This document shows, one piece after another, positions 33,951 through 45,122 of a stretch of 64,000 nt of DNA (the first letter of the stretch is position 1; every line of letters begins with the position of its first letter). A program made the position numbers and the translations under genes. The DNA lies in NCBI GenBank assembly GCA_000181795.3, contig CM012953.1, positions 16,846,058 to 16,910,057 of the forward strand, in the 5' to 3' direction. The notes beneath the pieces were generated by a model. The model had not been told where the DNA came from, made no database searches, and saw only the letters and a program-made list of their open reading frames with translations. The DNA comes from Trichinella spiralis. Its lineage: Eukaryota; Nematoda; Enoplea; Trichinellida; Trichinellidae.

Positions 33951-35730
33951 ATGGCGTCGAAAAAACGCAAATATGATGCAGAGTACATCAAATACGGCTT
34001 CGTGGCTATTGAAAAAAACGGCGTTGAAGTGCCACAATGCGTTCGTTGTATGCCTTGATACACTCAGCAATGATGCTATACGGCCGACCCGACTGCAGCG
34101 GCATTTGCATCACCGCCATCCTGAGTTATCAAAAAAACCTGTGGAATACTTTTGCGCTAAAAGAGATTCCCTTTCTCAAATGAGACTTGAGAAAAAAGTC
34201 AAGTATAATCAGGAGACTGTCAAGGCTGATAAGAGCATCATATGAAATAGCCATGTTGATTGCCAAGAATAAGAAACCACATACTATTGGAGAAAATCTT
34301 GTTAAGCCCTGCATTGTGAATGCAGTAAAGATTCTGCTTGGGGATGACATGGCGAAGCAATTTAAAAATATTTCTCTTTCTGATTCAACAGTTAAACGCC
34401 GAATCGATGAATTGGCTGATGATATAAAACAGCAAGTTCTTGAAAAGGTAAAGTGTTCTCCTTTTCTTGCTATAAGTTGTGATGAGTCCACAGACCAGGC
34501 AAACTGTGCACAGCTCATTGTATACGCACGGTTCATTGCAAATAACACAATTGAAGAAGAACTACTTTTTTCTGAACCACTGAAAACTACAACGAAAGGA
34601 GCTGATGTGTTCCAAGCTGTGTCAAAATTTTTTGAAGTAAATGGCTTGATGTGGGAAAAACTTGTTGGTGTATGCACTGACGGTGCACCCGCAATGCTTG
34701 GCTCTCGGTGTGGCTTTGTGAAGATGGTCTAATCAAAAAACCCATCTATTTTTGCAATGCACTGTGTAATTCATCGGCAGGCTTTGGTCGCTAAAACTCT
34801 GCCTGATGATCTCAGAGAAGACCTTAATTTTTCCGTGGAGGTTGTCAACTATGTAAAAAGCAGTGCATTGAACACTCGATTATTTGCGTCACTCTGTGAA
34901 AGTTTGAATGCTGACCACATGGCACTTCTCTATCATACAGAAGTTTGTTGGTTATCAAAAGGAAACATGCTTGGCCGGATTTATGAACTGAGAGAAGCAG
35001 TGGCAGAGTTTTTGGAGCAACGAGGAAGACGCACAGTGTGTCGAGCTTTCAAAAGTGAACATTTTCAGCTTAGCCTGGCATATCTTGCAGATATTTTTGA
35101 AGCACTGAATTCACTGAATTTGAAACTGCAAGGAGCAAACGCGAATATTATGGCTCATTATGATATTGTTCAAGGCTTCATTGCAAAAATTTCTTTATGG
35201 TTAAAACAAGTTGAAAGAGGAAATTTAGCATGGTTTTCAAGACTCAACGAGCTTTTCAGTGATAAATGTATCAGCAAAGTTTTGAAAAGAAAAATGAAAG
35301 GGCACCTTAGAAGCCTACAAGATGAGATTTTCACTATTTTCCTGACGTGAAACCTCAAAACCTGATCTATAAACTTGTGAGAAATCCATTTTTAGTTAAT
35401 GTCGAAGACCTTTCACACGATCTTCAAGAAGAAGCCATTGAATTGCAATTCAACAACCTAGCTAAAGACAGCTTTGAAAGTATGCCATTAGAAAACTTCT
35501 GGGTGAAGTTACAAGCAGAATATCCTAAAATAAGTTCACAAAGCTTACGTATATTGGTTCCTTTCTCCTCAACGTACCTTTGTGAAACGGGATTCTCAGC
35601 TCTCATGACACTTAATACGCAACACCAAAACAGGTTAAACGTTGTAAGCGACTTGCGATGTACCTTATCACCCACTCCACCAAGAATAGACAACTTAGTC
35701 GCATATAAGCATTGTCAATATTCTCATTAA
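33951..35730 (+). pseudogene. hAT transposase (BED finger, RNase H-like core), inactivated
   Basis: From the ATG at 33951: MASKKRKYDAEYIKYGF, then BED-type zinc-finger residues (VVCLDTLSND..RLQRHLHHRHPEL), the catalytic-core start (FLAISCDESTDQANCAQLIV), VGVCTDGAPAMLGSRCGF, MHCVIHRQALVAKTL, WLSKGNMLGRIYELREAV and the dimerisation domain (VPFSSTYLCETGFSAL..KQ-like end). Three disruptions are visible: a +1 shift inside the BED finger (about 34.04 kb), an in-frame TAA after GFVKMV (34730) and a shift near 35.33 kb. The protein is of the size and order typical of ZBED5-like hAT transposases. It was probably recently active but is now dead, unless some of the changes are sequencing errors. Confidence 0.82.
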
Positions 35731-35915
35731 ATTTTTATTGTGAATCATTCAGGAATGTTTTACTGTGGAAACTAGCTTGGCTTGATGCACCCATGAAGCA
35801 AAATGTTGCTTTGCGTACACTGAATACAGACCGCACTACTTTTTATTAGAGGGGGGCATTAACTGCAGAACTTTTATTAAGGGGGGGGGGCGTGCGCTGA
35901 CAGGTTGAGAAACAC

Positions 35916-36238
35916 NNNNNNNNNNNNNNNNNNNNNNNNNNNNNNNNNNNNNNNNNNNNNNNNNNNNNNNNNNNNNNNNNNNNNNNNNNNNNNNNNNNNN
36001 NNNNNNNNNNNNNNNNNNNNNNNNNNNNNNNNNNNNNNNNNNNNNNNNNNNNNNNNNNNNNNNNNNNNNNNNNNNNNNNNNNNNNNNNNNNNNNNNNNNN
36101 NNNNNNNNNNNNNNNNNNNNNNNNNNNNNNNNNNNNNNNNNNNNNNNNNNNNNNNNNNNNNNNNNNNNNNNNNNNNNNNNNNNNNNNNNNNNNNNNNNNN
36201 NNNNNNNNNNNNNNNNNNNNNNNNNNNNNNNNNNNNNN
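35916..36238. other. Assembly gap (323 Ns)
   Basis: A run of N. The 625 bases on its left (35291-35915) reappear on its right (36239-36851). They are almost identical except close to the gap edge, where the right copy has short deletions. This looks like two overlapping contig ends that were not merged. Confidence 0.95.
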
Positions 36239-36856
36239 AAAATGAAAGGCACTAGAGCTACAGATGAGATTTCACTATTTCCTGACGTGAAACCTCAAAC
36301 TGATCTATAAACTTGTGAGAAATCCATTTTTAGTTAATGTCGAAGACCTTTCACACGATCTTCAAGAAGAAGCCATTGAATTGCAATTCAACAACCTAGC
36401 TAAAGACAGCTTTGAAAGTATGCCATTAGAAAACTTCTGGGTGAAGTTACAAGCAGAATATCCTAAAATAAGTTCACAAAGCTTACGTATATTGGTTCCT
36501 TTCTCCTCAACGTACCTTTGTGAAACGGGATTCTCAGCTCTCATGACACTTAATACGCAACACCAAAACAGGTTAAACGTTGTAAGCGACTTGCGATGTA
36601 CCTTATCACCCACTCCACCAAGAATAGACAACTTAGTCGCATATAAGCATTGTCAATATTCTCATTAAATTTTTATTGTGAATCATTCAGGAATGTTTTA
36701 CTGTGGAAACTAGCTTGGCTTGATGCACCCATGAAGCAAAATGTTGCTTTGCGTACACTGAATACAGACCGCACTACTTTTTATTAGAGGGGGGCATTAA
36801 CTGCAGAACTTTTATTAAGGGGGGGGGGGCGTGCGCTGACAGGTTGAGAAACACTG
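36239..36856 (+). repeat. Duplicate of the hAT 3' end, probable assembly artefact
   Basis: Repeats the transposase C-terminal frame (NPFLVNVEDLSHDLQEEAIE to DNLVAYKHCQYSH) and the downstream G-rich tail, and carries the only complete right inverted end. From about 36310 onward it matches the left copy essentially exactly. Confidence 0.8.
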
Positions 36857-38499
36857 TTCTAAATGATTTAACCATTAATGGAGGTCTCCTGATGTTGTGC
36901 TGACTCATCGTGAAACAGTCACAGGTCGTCGTCCTTGGCGTTAAAAGTACTATATCATTTGCGGGTAAATGGTATTGTGAAACTTGCTATCCGAACTTCT
37001 TGAAATAGATCAAGAATTTACAGATTCCATCTGCAATAAAAAAAATATGTTCTCTGCCCATTCTCATTCAACTACATCATTCTTCAGACCATATCCAACA
37101 TTAAGAACTGACCTGCGTTTTCCAAATATGTTAAAATCTCACATATTAGTTCTTCATGATTTAAGGAATAGAAGCTGTTTACTCAACTGCTCGTCATTGC
37201 AGCGCACTGCGCTGCTGTGCCTGAAATAAATCATTAAAATGAGAGGTTTTCATTCTTATTACAATTTGCAATATAAATTTGGCAAAGCATTATACATACA
37301 GATAATATAACGACACTGCCAAAATCAAGACGGTTGCAAACAGCGCCAAGATAACTGTGCGGTGTTAAAGTTACTTACAAGCCAGTTGCTCACGCCAGTG
37401 TTGACGCACTCATAAATTGGCTTCTGTACAGTACATCTAGCATTTGTTATTCATATTGGTGTGCTTCAAATGATATGATAGTTCACCAGAAAAACGTTTT
37501 TTTGGTTATTAATCACCATTAGTTGTATCATCAAAAACTGTGATGCTTAAAATTAATATACAAAATAACTTTTATCCTTTTAAAATCTGCCGAACAAACA
37601 TTGCAGTTGACGGTAAATTTCGACATGTAAATAGATAAAATATAAGAGCAGAATAATAGAAACTGTTAAATCTAGAGAAATGCACAGTTTGCTGTCGCAT
37701 AATTAACTCAAATAATAACGCATGCAGCAGACTAATCAAAGCTGAAACGCTTCGATTACCCTATACGTACAAATCACATGCAGTGAATTTCCTGTCAAAT
37801 CATTTATATAATTAAGCACATGCAAAACATGGTTGACACTGAAGCTATTCTTTATATTTACTTTCTGTCGCCCTAAAACTGATGTCAGTATCTAACAAAT
37901 TCCTCAGCAGATTATTTACTGCAATTTCATTCAGTTATGCTCTAGAATAGAAATTTTTCATTTCTAGAATTTATATACAAAAAAAGAAATAGAATTTCTA
38001 GAAATATTTCACCGGGACTTCATTGCGCTTAACATTAATTTTTAGAAAAGTAATGCGCTGCACGCAGGCAAAACGAAAAAGCCTATTTCAAATAATGCTC
38101 GCCTTATCTGACATTTTAATATCCATACAAAGGCGAAAACAATTTAAACGTTACTTTATTTGTTTGCTGCTAATTTCACGGCAAATGATCAATAAAACAC
38201 CTATAAAACTTCACTTTATACACAAAAACTTAGGCTAAAAATTCAAGCAAACGTAACAACGCAAACAGAATTCAAACTGCACACTGCATATATTAATTCT
38301 GTAGTAGGATGAGATTTCTAAAAAAAATCATACCAAAAGTACCAGTCATACTAAAGAAAATTAAAGAAATTTAAAGACCCATTTATGAAAGTAGTGACAA
38401 CCAAAACACCATCGACCAACCATCCAGTGACGTGTTGTGCGAACATTGAAAAACAACTGGCGTTGCAGCACCGCGTGTGGCAGATAAAAATTGCTTCTG
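36857..38499. other. AT-rich intergenic DNA
   Basis: No gene, RNA or repeat that I can support. A few short open frames have biased AT-driven composition. An imperfect inverted repeat based on aaatttttcatttctagaat and agaatttctagaaat lies near 37950-38010. Confidence 0.5.
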
Positions 38500-38811
38500 C
38501 TATATCTCATTTTCATAAAATAAAATTCTCTGTAAAAAAATAAAATAAACCCCAAAAAAAATGAATCACCACAAACGTTCAGTTCAAAGAAGATTCCAAA
38601 AAATAAATTTCAACTTTCTCAGCATCAACGCAAAACAACAAATTATTGGAAAATTTTTCAAAAAACCATACTTACTGCATCTGAATCCATGTACAGTTTT
38701 CAAGAGCATAAGACGACCTAATTCCACAAAAATGACAAATGGACCTAGCTTAAGTAAAGTAAAAACAGCTTTTCCAACAAGACGGTAACATTCTTCGTTT
38801 CTGACATGTTG
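38500..38811 (-). CDS. Possible small membrane protein gene, two or more exons
   Basis: Weak candidate. On the minus strand an exon-like block (38676-38811) has an acceptor-like tatgtag before it and a strong donor gtaagtatg after it. One frame reads through it entirely (CYRLVGKAVFTLLKLGPFVI followed by FVELGRLMLLKTVHGFRC), giving a hydrophobic stretch typical of a membrane segment. A following exon after tttttttacag (38529) would end RILFYENEI at a stop at 38500-38502. No in-frame ATG is seen in the first block, so a start exon must lie farther upstream. An ATG in another frame (MSETKNVTVLL) stops soon. I do not recognise the family. Confidence 0.25.
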
Positions 38812-39355
38812 CTACATATGCAGTTCTCATGCTGCCACATATTTCACTTCAAAATTTGAATGTATTAATACAATTGATAAACAGCGCAATTCACCGTGAT
38901 CTCATTGACAGTCGTGTATTGTTGGACAAAAATGCAACAGCGTGAGATGAAATATTAATAAAAGTTTGCACAAATACAACTAATCAATTCAAAAACCGAT
39001 GAAAATATTAATAAAAGTCTGCACAAATACAACTAATCAATTCAAAAACACCGATGACAAAAATGCTTAAAAAGAAATTATTTATTTTTCGACAAAACAG
39101 GGAAAAGTAAAATAATATCTTTGCAGTGTGTTTCAAAGCTGCCTGACAAAATTCGAAAGTAATTACTGAGAAAGAAAAATAATCACATGACGATCACGTA
39201 GAATTGAAATAATAATTCTGAAGAATGTCCGTAAGATAAGCAAATATGACGCGGAGAAATTATTTGTCATTAATACAAACCACATAGCATCACCGTCTCT
39301 ATAAGGTGGTAAACAAAAATTAACAAACGAAAAATTCTGAAAACGCCATGCATTC
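38812..39355. other. Intergenic DNA with a short direct repeat
   Basis: AT-rich. A direct repeat of about 50 bases (gatgaaatattaataaaagt and caaatacaactaatcaattc) occurs twice in tandem at about 38947-39050. It otherwise probably holds the 3' UTR of the RNA-binding protein gene. Confidence 0.5.
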
Positions 39356-40132
39356 CTAAGAGCGTAATATCTGTGTTGAATAGGATAACTGATGTATAGA
39401 CGAGGGAGTCTGTCCGCCAAAACTGTTGTACATGGGTGTCGGCTGGCCTGGAAACGCGTTATACCCATAATACATGAAACCAGAACGCGGGGTTGCAAAC
39501 AAATCTGCATCATTTACTGTAGCCATCGTATTTTGCATGGGCGGAGGCGGCAATGGCGGTGGAAGAGGCGCCCCTGCGTGTCGCGATCCGTACATTTCGC
39601 GCTCCAACCGATCTCGATAATAATGATACCGTTCGCGGGCGGACAAATAATCATCGTACAATGGCATCAGCATTGGATCCTCTGGCCGCGGAATTAGAGG
39701 ATCCTTTGGCATTGGCAACTGGCAAGCCCTCAAGCTCGACTCACCGTAATCGCTGTTGCTTCGCTTCGAGACACTCGAATAAGGGCTGTCTTTACTTGAG
39801 GACCGTTTACGGCCACCTCCACCTCTGTCAGAATGATGAGGACAATTATGCGTTTTATGACCGGACGCACCGCAACGAAAACAAACATCATCCATTCCGG
39901 GCTCTTTACGCAGCTTGCTCGTAGAATATTCAAGATGTATCTCACGATCATTTAAAACGAACTTATTCAAATTATTATATGCAGCACGCGCTTCATCCTT
40001 GTCACTCATGTGAACAAAACCAAAATTACGGATCACGTCACATTCGTCGACTGTGCCGAATTTTTCAAACAGTTCGCGCAGAACTTGACTGTTAACGTTT
40101 GACGCCAAGTTTCCAACGAAAAATTTTACCAT
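39356..40132 (-). CDS. RNA-binding protein, Lark/RBM4-like (one RRM plus CCHC knuckle)
   Basis: A single open frame of 258 codons starting at MVKFFVGNL. Residues 1-70 form an RRM: RNP2 is FFVGNL and RNP1 is FGFVHM, spaced as in Lark/RBM4. After SKLRKEPGMDD comes a CCHC zinc knuckle (CFRCGASGHKTHNC), then an Arg/Ser-containing linker (GGGGRKRSSSKDS), a region with DDYLSARERYHYYRDRLERE like the RBM4 tail, and a proline-rich stretch (PLPPPLPPPP). Lark/RBM4 proteins bind RNA to control splicing and translation. They normally carry two RRMs before the knuckle; only one is encoded here, so this is either a reduced Lark or a relative. An upstream in-frame ATG (40171) would add 13 residues. The start at 40132 is preferred because MVKFFVGN matches the family N terminus. 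Confidence 0.8.
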   Translation of the reverse strand: MVKFFVGNLASNVNSQVLRELFEKFGTVDECDVIRNFGFVHMSDKDEARAAYNNLNKFVLNDREIHLEYSTSKLRKEPGMDDVCFRCGASGHKTHNCPHHSDRGGGGRKRSSSKDSPYSSVSKRSNSDYGESSLRACQLPMPKDPLIPRPEDPMLMPLYDDYLSARERYHYYRDRLEREMYGSRHAGAPLPPPLPPPPMQNTMATVNDADLFATPRSGFMYYGYNAFPGQPTPMYNSFGGQTPSSIHQLSYSTQILRS

Positions 40133-41355
40133 TGTAATGTACAAATATGTAACAAGTAAAAGAACGGTCACGCAAACGTCAATTCGTCCAATATAACACG
40201 CCGATCCAACAGAAAACCGTAATCACAGAATTGGCTTTTCAGTATATATATAATCAAGTTCAAACATTACTGTAACATCATGATAAATAGCCTTTATATA
40301 TTGAAACAAAAAATTAATATTATTTAATGTTTGAAACAAACAAAATTTATTTCTTTACATTTTTTTCAGTAAAATTTTAATTTTTTTGCATATTTTAAAT
40401 ATCCATTCAACTCAATTAGGCAAACGCCACAGCTCGCAGGCATTCTTGGACCTGATGCGCAATTTCATTGGTCAATTTTTGATTACTCCTTCCGCTTTCT
40501 AATTTGCGTTGCCCTACTTTCGTCATTTTCCTGTCGGTCCTTTGTCAATACGTTGTTCAGTTATTCTACTTTCAGCTACTGATGGTTTTTAGTGCTTGTT
40601 ATATTTAAATCACTCCCATCGTATTCTCCATTACACATAATATCTTATTATTTACGTATTACATTATATTATTAGATAATATTAAATAAATAATTGTATA
40701 TTAATATTATATGTATTAGTAGTTCTGTTAAGTATGAGCTATTTTTTTATTATATTATATTATTAATATAATTACAATAATATTATGTAATACGAATAAT
40801 ATCAATATTTTAAATGTTGTTAGTTGTTTTCAATCTTTATGCGACTTCAGTCATTTGCAAATAGATATTTACTTGGAATTTTATAAAGTGCCTTGCTATA
40901 TATATATCAAATATATAAACGGTATTCATCAATATACATAAAAATGCAAAGTATCATGCAGTATGAAACAAAAATGCACATTCGACAAAATTCTTTGTGC
41001 CAAAGTCATTAAAATTTTTAATTTATATTTTAATATTAGATTTGTTTCATTGAACATGAAAACGTTACTTTTAATTAGAAAATCATGAACGATTTATAGT
41101 ACTAGTTTTCAAAAAACAAATTGCAGTACCAAATTTTATAAGTATGCCACACTTTGATACTGGCTCTGCTCACATGCCAGAATGTTTTTCAGAATTTCAC
41201 AACAGAGACTGCACTTCACAAAAACATGTTTTATATTATCTCATTTTACATTTATATTTGCAATTGTTTCATCAAAGATTTATGCAAATTTTCAACACAA
41301 CAAAAAAATATTTGATTTAATGTTATTTAACATTCTATAATTCAACAACAGAATA
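40133..41355. other. AT-rich intergenic DNA between Lark-like gene and ARP6
   Basis: Very AT-rich (tracts such as tattatattatattattaat near 40750). It should contain the promoter of the Lark-like gene on its left and the 3' end of ARP6 on its right. No coding signal was found. Confidence 0.6.
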
Positions 41356-42558
41356 TTAACAGTGTAGCTTATCGTTACATAACGTCACTCCCACTTCGTC
41401 ATACTGCTTCTTAGTTACAACCGATTGTTGAAACATTTTACCAGTAGTAAACAAACGAGCACCTTGCCATGCATTACAAACAGGATCATCGGCGAGTTTC
41501 ACACGAATGTCAAACTCCTCTGGCACAAGTGAACGAAGATCAGACCACAAACGTTTCTGTATACCTTTGAATAAACAGTTGCCACCAGTCAGCAGTATAT
41601 TATTAAGTAAATATGGTCGAATTGATTCTGGACAACGTTGCAAAATTGAATAAGCCAACGCTTCAGCCAAACCCATCTCCTGTATGCCTACATCAGAAGG
41701 ACTGAATAAAAGTTCGGGAACAGAGAAACGCTCGACACCAAGACGAAGAAATTGTTCATCACTATTCTTTTCTGGAAGTGCGTTTCGTTCACGCATGTAT
41801 CCACGCATTCGGTCCACAAAATTAGGCAAAACATATTCTCTGACTATTGAATTTCTTTCTAATGGTTGAACAACTTCTTTGAAATCCATATTTAAATTTT
41901 CTGAAACATAACACATGTCTTCTTTGCACTGATTCATTACGTAAGTTTCTTCCATAACATTGAGAAGACGATAAGATACTATTTCTTTCAAAAAATTCGT
42001 CAATGCTTTACCACCCATTGACAAACGAATGACAGCTTGATACTGCACTTTACCTTTGAAAACTGGTACAATATGAGTAAAAGAGTAGCCTGAGTCAACG
42101 ATGACACATCCCCACTGTTCATGATTTTCATAAGCATATTTGTACGCACTAAAAACGGGTGCCGTGTTCGTATAAAGCGAATGGAATCCATAATGTTCAA
42201 AAATCACTTCATACATTGCTTCACGAATACTGTTAAAATTAAACATCGGCTGTGTAATTACAAGACACGTGTTTTTACAGTCTATATTATGTCGAGTAGG
42301 GCCAAGAAGATGATCCCAGACTTTACGCTGAACTTCCCAGTTAAGCAAATAGCCTTTCTGAACGGGCAAACTATAAAAAAGAGAACTACAATCACCGCAC
42401 TCTTCGACTTCATCTCCAACGAAAACTCGACGACGTTCACGTTTCGACTTCATTACCGCATTTGGTGTAACTTTTGGACACTTCGATGAAGAAAGTTCCG
42501 CTTTAACAGAATACCCACCATTGTCCATTATGAAAGCTGTTTTCACGTAAGCCGACAT
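41356..42558 (-). CDS. ACTR6: Actin-related protein 6
   Basis: Uninterrupted frame of 400 codons, the usual length of ARP6 (396 in human). Diagnostic segments: FIMDNGGYSVK at the N-terminal phosphate-1 loop, LFYSLPVQKGYLLNWEVQRKVWDHLLG, IVDSGYSFTHIVP (matching human IVDSGYSFTHIVPY), LLNVMEETYVMNQCKEDMCYVS, ERFSVPELLFSPSDVGIQEMGL and NNILLTGGNCLFKGI. ARP6 is a nuclear subunit of the SWR1/SRCAP remodeller that installs H2A.Z. The start chosen is MSAYVK; a further in-frame ATG seven codons upstream (42579) is possible. No introns are needed, unusual next to the multi-exon neighbours. Confidence 0.93.
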   Translation of the reverse strand: MSAYVKTAFIMDNGGYSVKAELSSSKCPKVTPNAVMKSKRERRRVFVGDEVEECGDCSSLFYSLPVQKGYLLNWEVQRKVWDHLLGPTRHNIDCKNTCLVITQPMFNFNSIREAMYEVIFEHYGFHSLYTNTAPVFSAYKYAYENHEQWGCVIVDSGYSFTHIVPVFKGKVQYQAVIRLSMGGKALTNFLKEIVSYRLLNVMEETYVMNQCKEDMCYVSENLNMDFKEVVQPLERNSIVREYVLPNFVDRMRGYMRERNALPEKNSDEQFLRLGVERFSVPELLFSPSDVGIQEMGLAEALAYSILQRCPESIRPYLLNNILLTGGNCLFKGIQKRLWSDLRSLVPEEFDIRVKLADDPVCNAWQGARLFTTGKMFQQSVVTKKQYDEVGVTLCNDKLHC

Positions 42559-43102
42559 GATTAACCATAAAGAGTTCAAATCAGGGCAATTCGAAATAAA
42601 TCAACATCTTATTACAGTATGTAAATGATGAAAAGGTTTATATTTTTACTTAAATACAAAAATTATATTTAATTAAATTAAACAACTTTTTAAATAAAAA
42701 ATGAACTTATAAATTTAATAATTTATTTAGTTATTATTTATTATTATTATTTATTTTGGTTTGGTTATTATTTATTTGGAGAAATAACTGCATAAATTGA
42801 TTCAACCAAAAAGGTTTACAAAAAAGTGCAGTTAAACAGTTGCAAACTTTTTCATTATTGACATAGTTGAATTACGTGCAATAATTAGTATTTTGGCTCT
42901 TTTCGCTTCATTATGGTTTGCTGAAATTATTTTTTATACCGTAGCAAATATGTTTGTCATCAGTAAGTTGTAATATTATAATACATATTTTGAATATATA
43001 AATATAGCATATTTTAATAAATAAGTAAATATATAGCATATTTTGTTACAAGTACAATTTATTTTGAAAAGTATTAAGTGAACAACCATCATTTAAACGA
43101 TA
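42559..43102. other. AT-rich intergenic DNA upstream of ARP6
   Basis: Promoter-side spacer of ARP6, dominated by A/T runs (ttatttattattattatttatt near 42735). No gene was seen. Confidence 0.6.
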
Positions 43103-43174
43103 GGGGTTAGCGGGGAATCGAACCCCGGGCCTCTCGCACCCAAAGCGAGAATCATACCACTAGACCACTAACCC
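43103..43174 (-). tRNA. tRNA-Pro (anticodon TGG)
   Basis: 72-base cloverleaf on the minus strand. The acceptor pair is GGGTTAG/CTAACCC with discriminator C. The D arm has TGGTCTAGTGGTATGA. The anticodon stem TCTCGC/GCGAGA encloses the loop TTTGGGT, so the anticodon is TGG at 43140-43142. The T arm is CGGGGTTCGATTCCCCG. No intron is present. It closely fits the eukaryotic tRNA-Pro pattern and stands alone. Confidence 0.95.
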
Positions 43175-43675
43175 GCTGTTGCTGAGTATTAACAAATAAT
43201 AAATTTCACGTGCATTGCAGTTTTCAATTTTTATATTTTTATGCTTCATATTAGGTTTACTTATTTAACACGCAGAAGCATTTATTTCTCAACATGTAAT
43301 AGATCTCAATTAATGAAAAGGAACAAAAGTTCAATTTTTTCTGAAAAAATTATAACTATTTATATTTCAGCTCAATTTTTAATATACATTCCGATCAAAA
43401 ACGAAACAACACAATTTCTTTTATTCCAGAATTTCAGCTTCAGTTTTGTATGGCACAAAACAGCTTTGATAGACATTAGTTTTACAGATAAACAATTATG
43501 CAATTCTTATAAGATAGTGTATTACAATAACTGAAATATAATTCATTTATTCACTGAAAATTCATTGTTTAGTTCAATAAATTGTTTCATCAAAAATGTC
43601 CTTTTCTTTTTCGGCCTGTATATTTCGAATCTCTTGTAACTTGCCTAAATAGTACAAATGTAGACAAAACAGGAG

Positions 43676-45122
43676 TTATTTGTATACTTTTACTTTCCAA
43701 GTCTTCTTGCATGCACTTTTTTCTTCATAATCCATTCCTTCGACTTTTTCAGTGGTTTTTTGCTTTGATTGCGTTGTGCAATTTCGCTTAAGAATTAAAA
43801 ACTTGTGACTGAAACTATCTTGTGACACAACAAATTCTATACTCGTATACCTTCTTTTTGCATAGTGAACATGATTCTGCTGTGGACATTCGTTTGTTAA
43901 AGCAGCTGGTAATCTGCTGTTGCCGCCAGTAAACAACACCAGATAAATCCTTAATTTTTTATAATCATCATTATTATACTGATATATTTAAATCAGCTTA
44001 CTTTTTTGCTCTTGTACTTTCCGGGTAATCCACAACAACACCTCCAGTAAAACCAGCGAGCATTGCTTGTTGCATGATTAATTCCACCTACAAAATCAAT
44101 CATCAGATAAACAAATAACATTTTAAAAATCACACCTGAGAAGGTTGATCAGGATAAAACTGCAAAGCTGCACGACTGCCGCGACTCTAAAATAAAACCA
44201 TTTCTCTTAAAGAAAAAAATATACTGAAACCAAAAACTGTACCAGGCACGCGTATAACGAAAGAAAGAAACGATGAAGACGTTTTACGGGATTCTGCCGC
44301 TTTTCCTCAGCATAACAAAGCCATTGCAGGGCTGACACACTAAATCATACTGTACAGAAGTAAATAAAAGTTCTTTCAAAGTCTTACCTGATCGCACCAT
44401 CAAAAGAACCAGGTCGAAATGGCAAGCCATTACCCATATCACCTAATATAAGAGTTCCTTCAACTTCTCTTTCCTTCGCTATATCTAACAAATGCATAAT
44501 TAAGAAATAAATGTGACTAAAAAACAATTATACTTACTTAACATTGGTTGACTAATATCCAAACCAACCCAAATATGGTCCCTTTCTGTGAGAATTTCAC
44601 CAGCTAATCCAGATCCACATCTTAAAAAAGTTTAAGTACGTCAAGTAAGTCACATACCATAATAACATACCCAATGTCTAATAAAAAGCTCGATTCATCC
44701 TCAGGAAGTGCTAGAAGCTCCAGGGCGCGTTCTGCCATTTCACTCTGAATTTGTATCATATGTGAACTGAAAAAAAAACATTTCTATCGCACTTTATTTC
44801 ATATATAAATAACAACTAAAAAGTCATTTAAAAGTTTAAACACTAAATTACATGATGCGACACAATTTGTTAAAGTTAGCCGAAAAGAAAATTATCAAAC
44901 AAGTAAACTTAGACAAAAGAATTTGTCCTTTATTTCTAATTATATCATTAAACTGCATAACTTTCAACAGAAGTAAATTTTAACAATTCCACTAACTTCG
45001 AAGTGTACTTTCTGGCTTCTCGATCATCATAAAACTAAAATTCAAATACATTTAAGTATCTTTAATAAATCACAAGTATTCATTCATACCATTGAAGCTG
45101 CAAGTGCATTTTCAGGGCGCAT
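43676..45122 (-). CDS. BUD23: 18S rRNA (guanine-N7)-methyltransferase BUD23
   Basis: Multi-exon gene for the SAM-dependent methyltransferase that, with TRMT112, makes m7G in 18S rRNA during 40S maturation. The start [10 protein letters not shown] at 45122 matches the RPEHLAPPE N terminus. Next come [12 protein letters not shown], then [40 protein letters not shown] (SAM motif I), [13 protein letters not shown] (motif II), [59 protein letters not shown] and [19 protein letters not shown]. These follow the human protein in order, across about eight exons with introns of 45-250 bases. The final exon (ending 43676) is lysine- and arginine-rich as in the family, but its exact internal structure is uncertain. 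Confidence 0.9.

Larger units (their letters stand above)
33085..36856 (+). mobile_element. hAT transposon, ZBED5/SCAND3-like
   Basis: A DNA transposon with inverted ends CAGTGTTTCTCAACC (33085) and GGTTGAGAAACACTG (36842-36856), both next to G-rich runs with ggggggg and cgt. It encodes a BED-finger hAT transposase. The true element is probably about 2.8 kb, because the stretch 35291-36856 contains a gap of Ns and a second copy of the element's tail. No matching 8-base flanks were found. Confidence 0.82.

Noticed and set aside
40600-40830. Possible replication or matrix-attachment element in the TATTA-rich stretch
   Set aside because: AT-richness alone is common in this genome; nothing specific supports a function.
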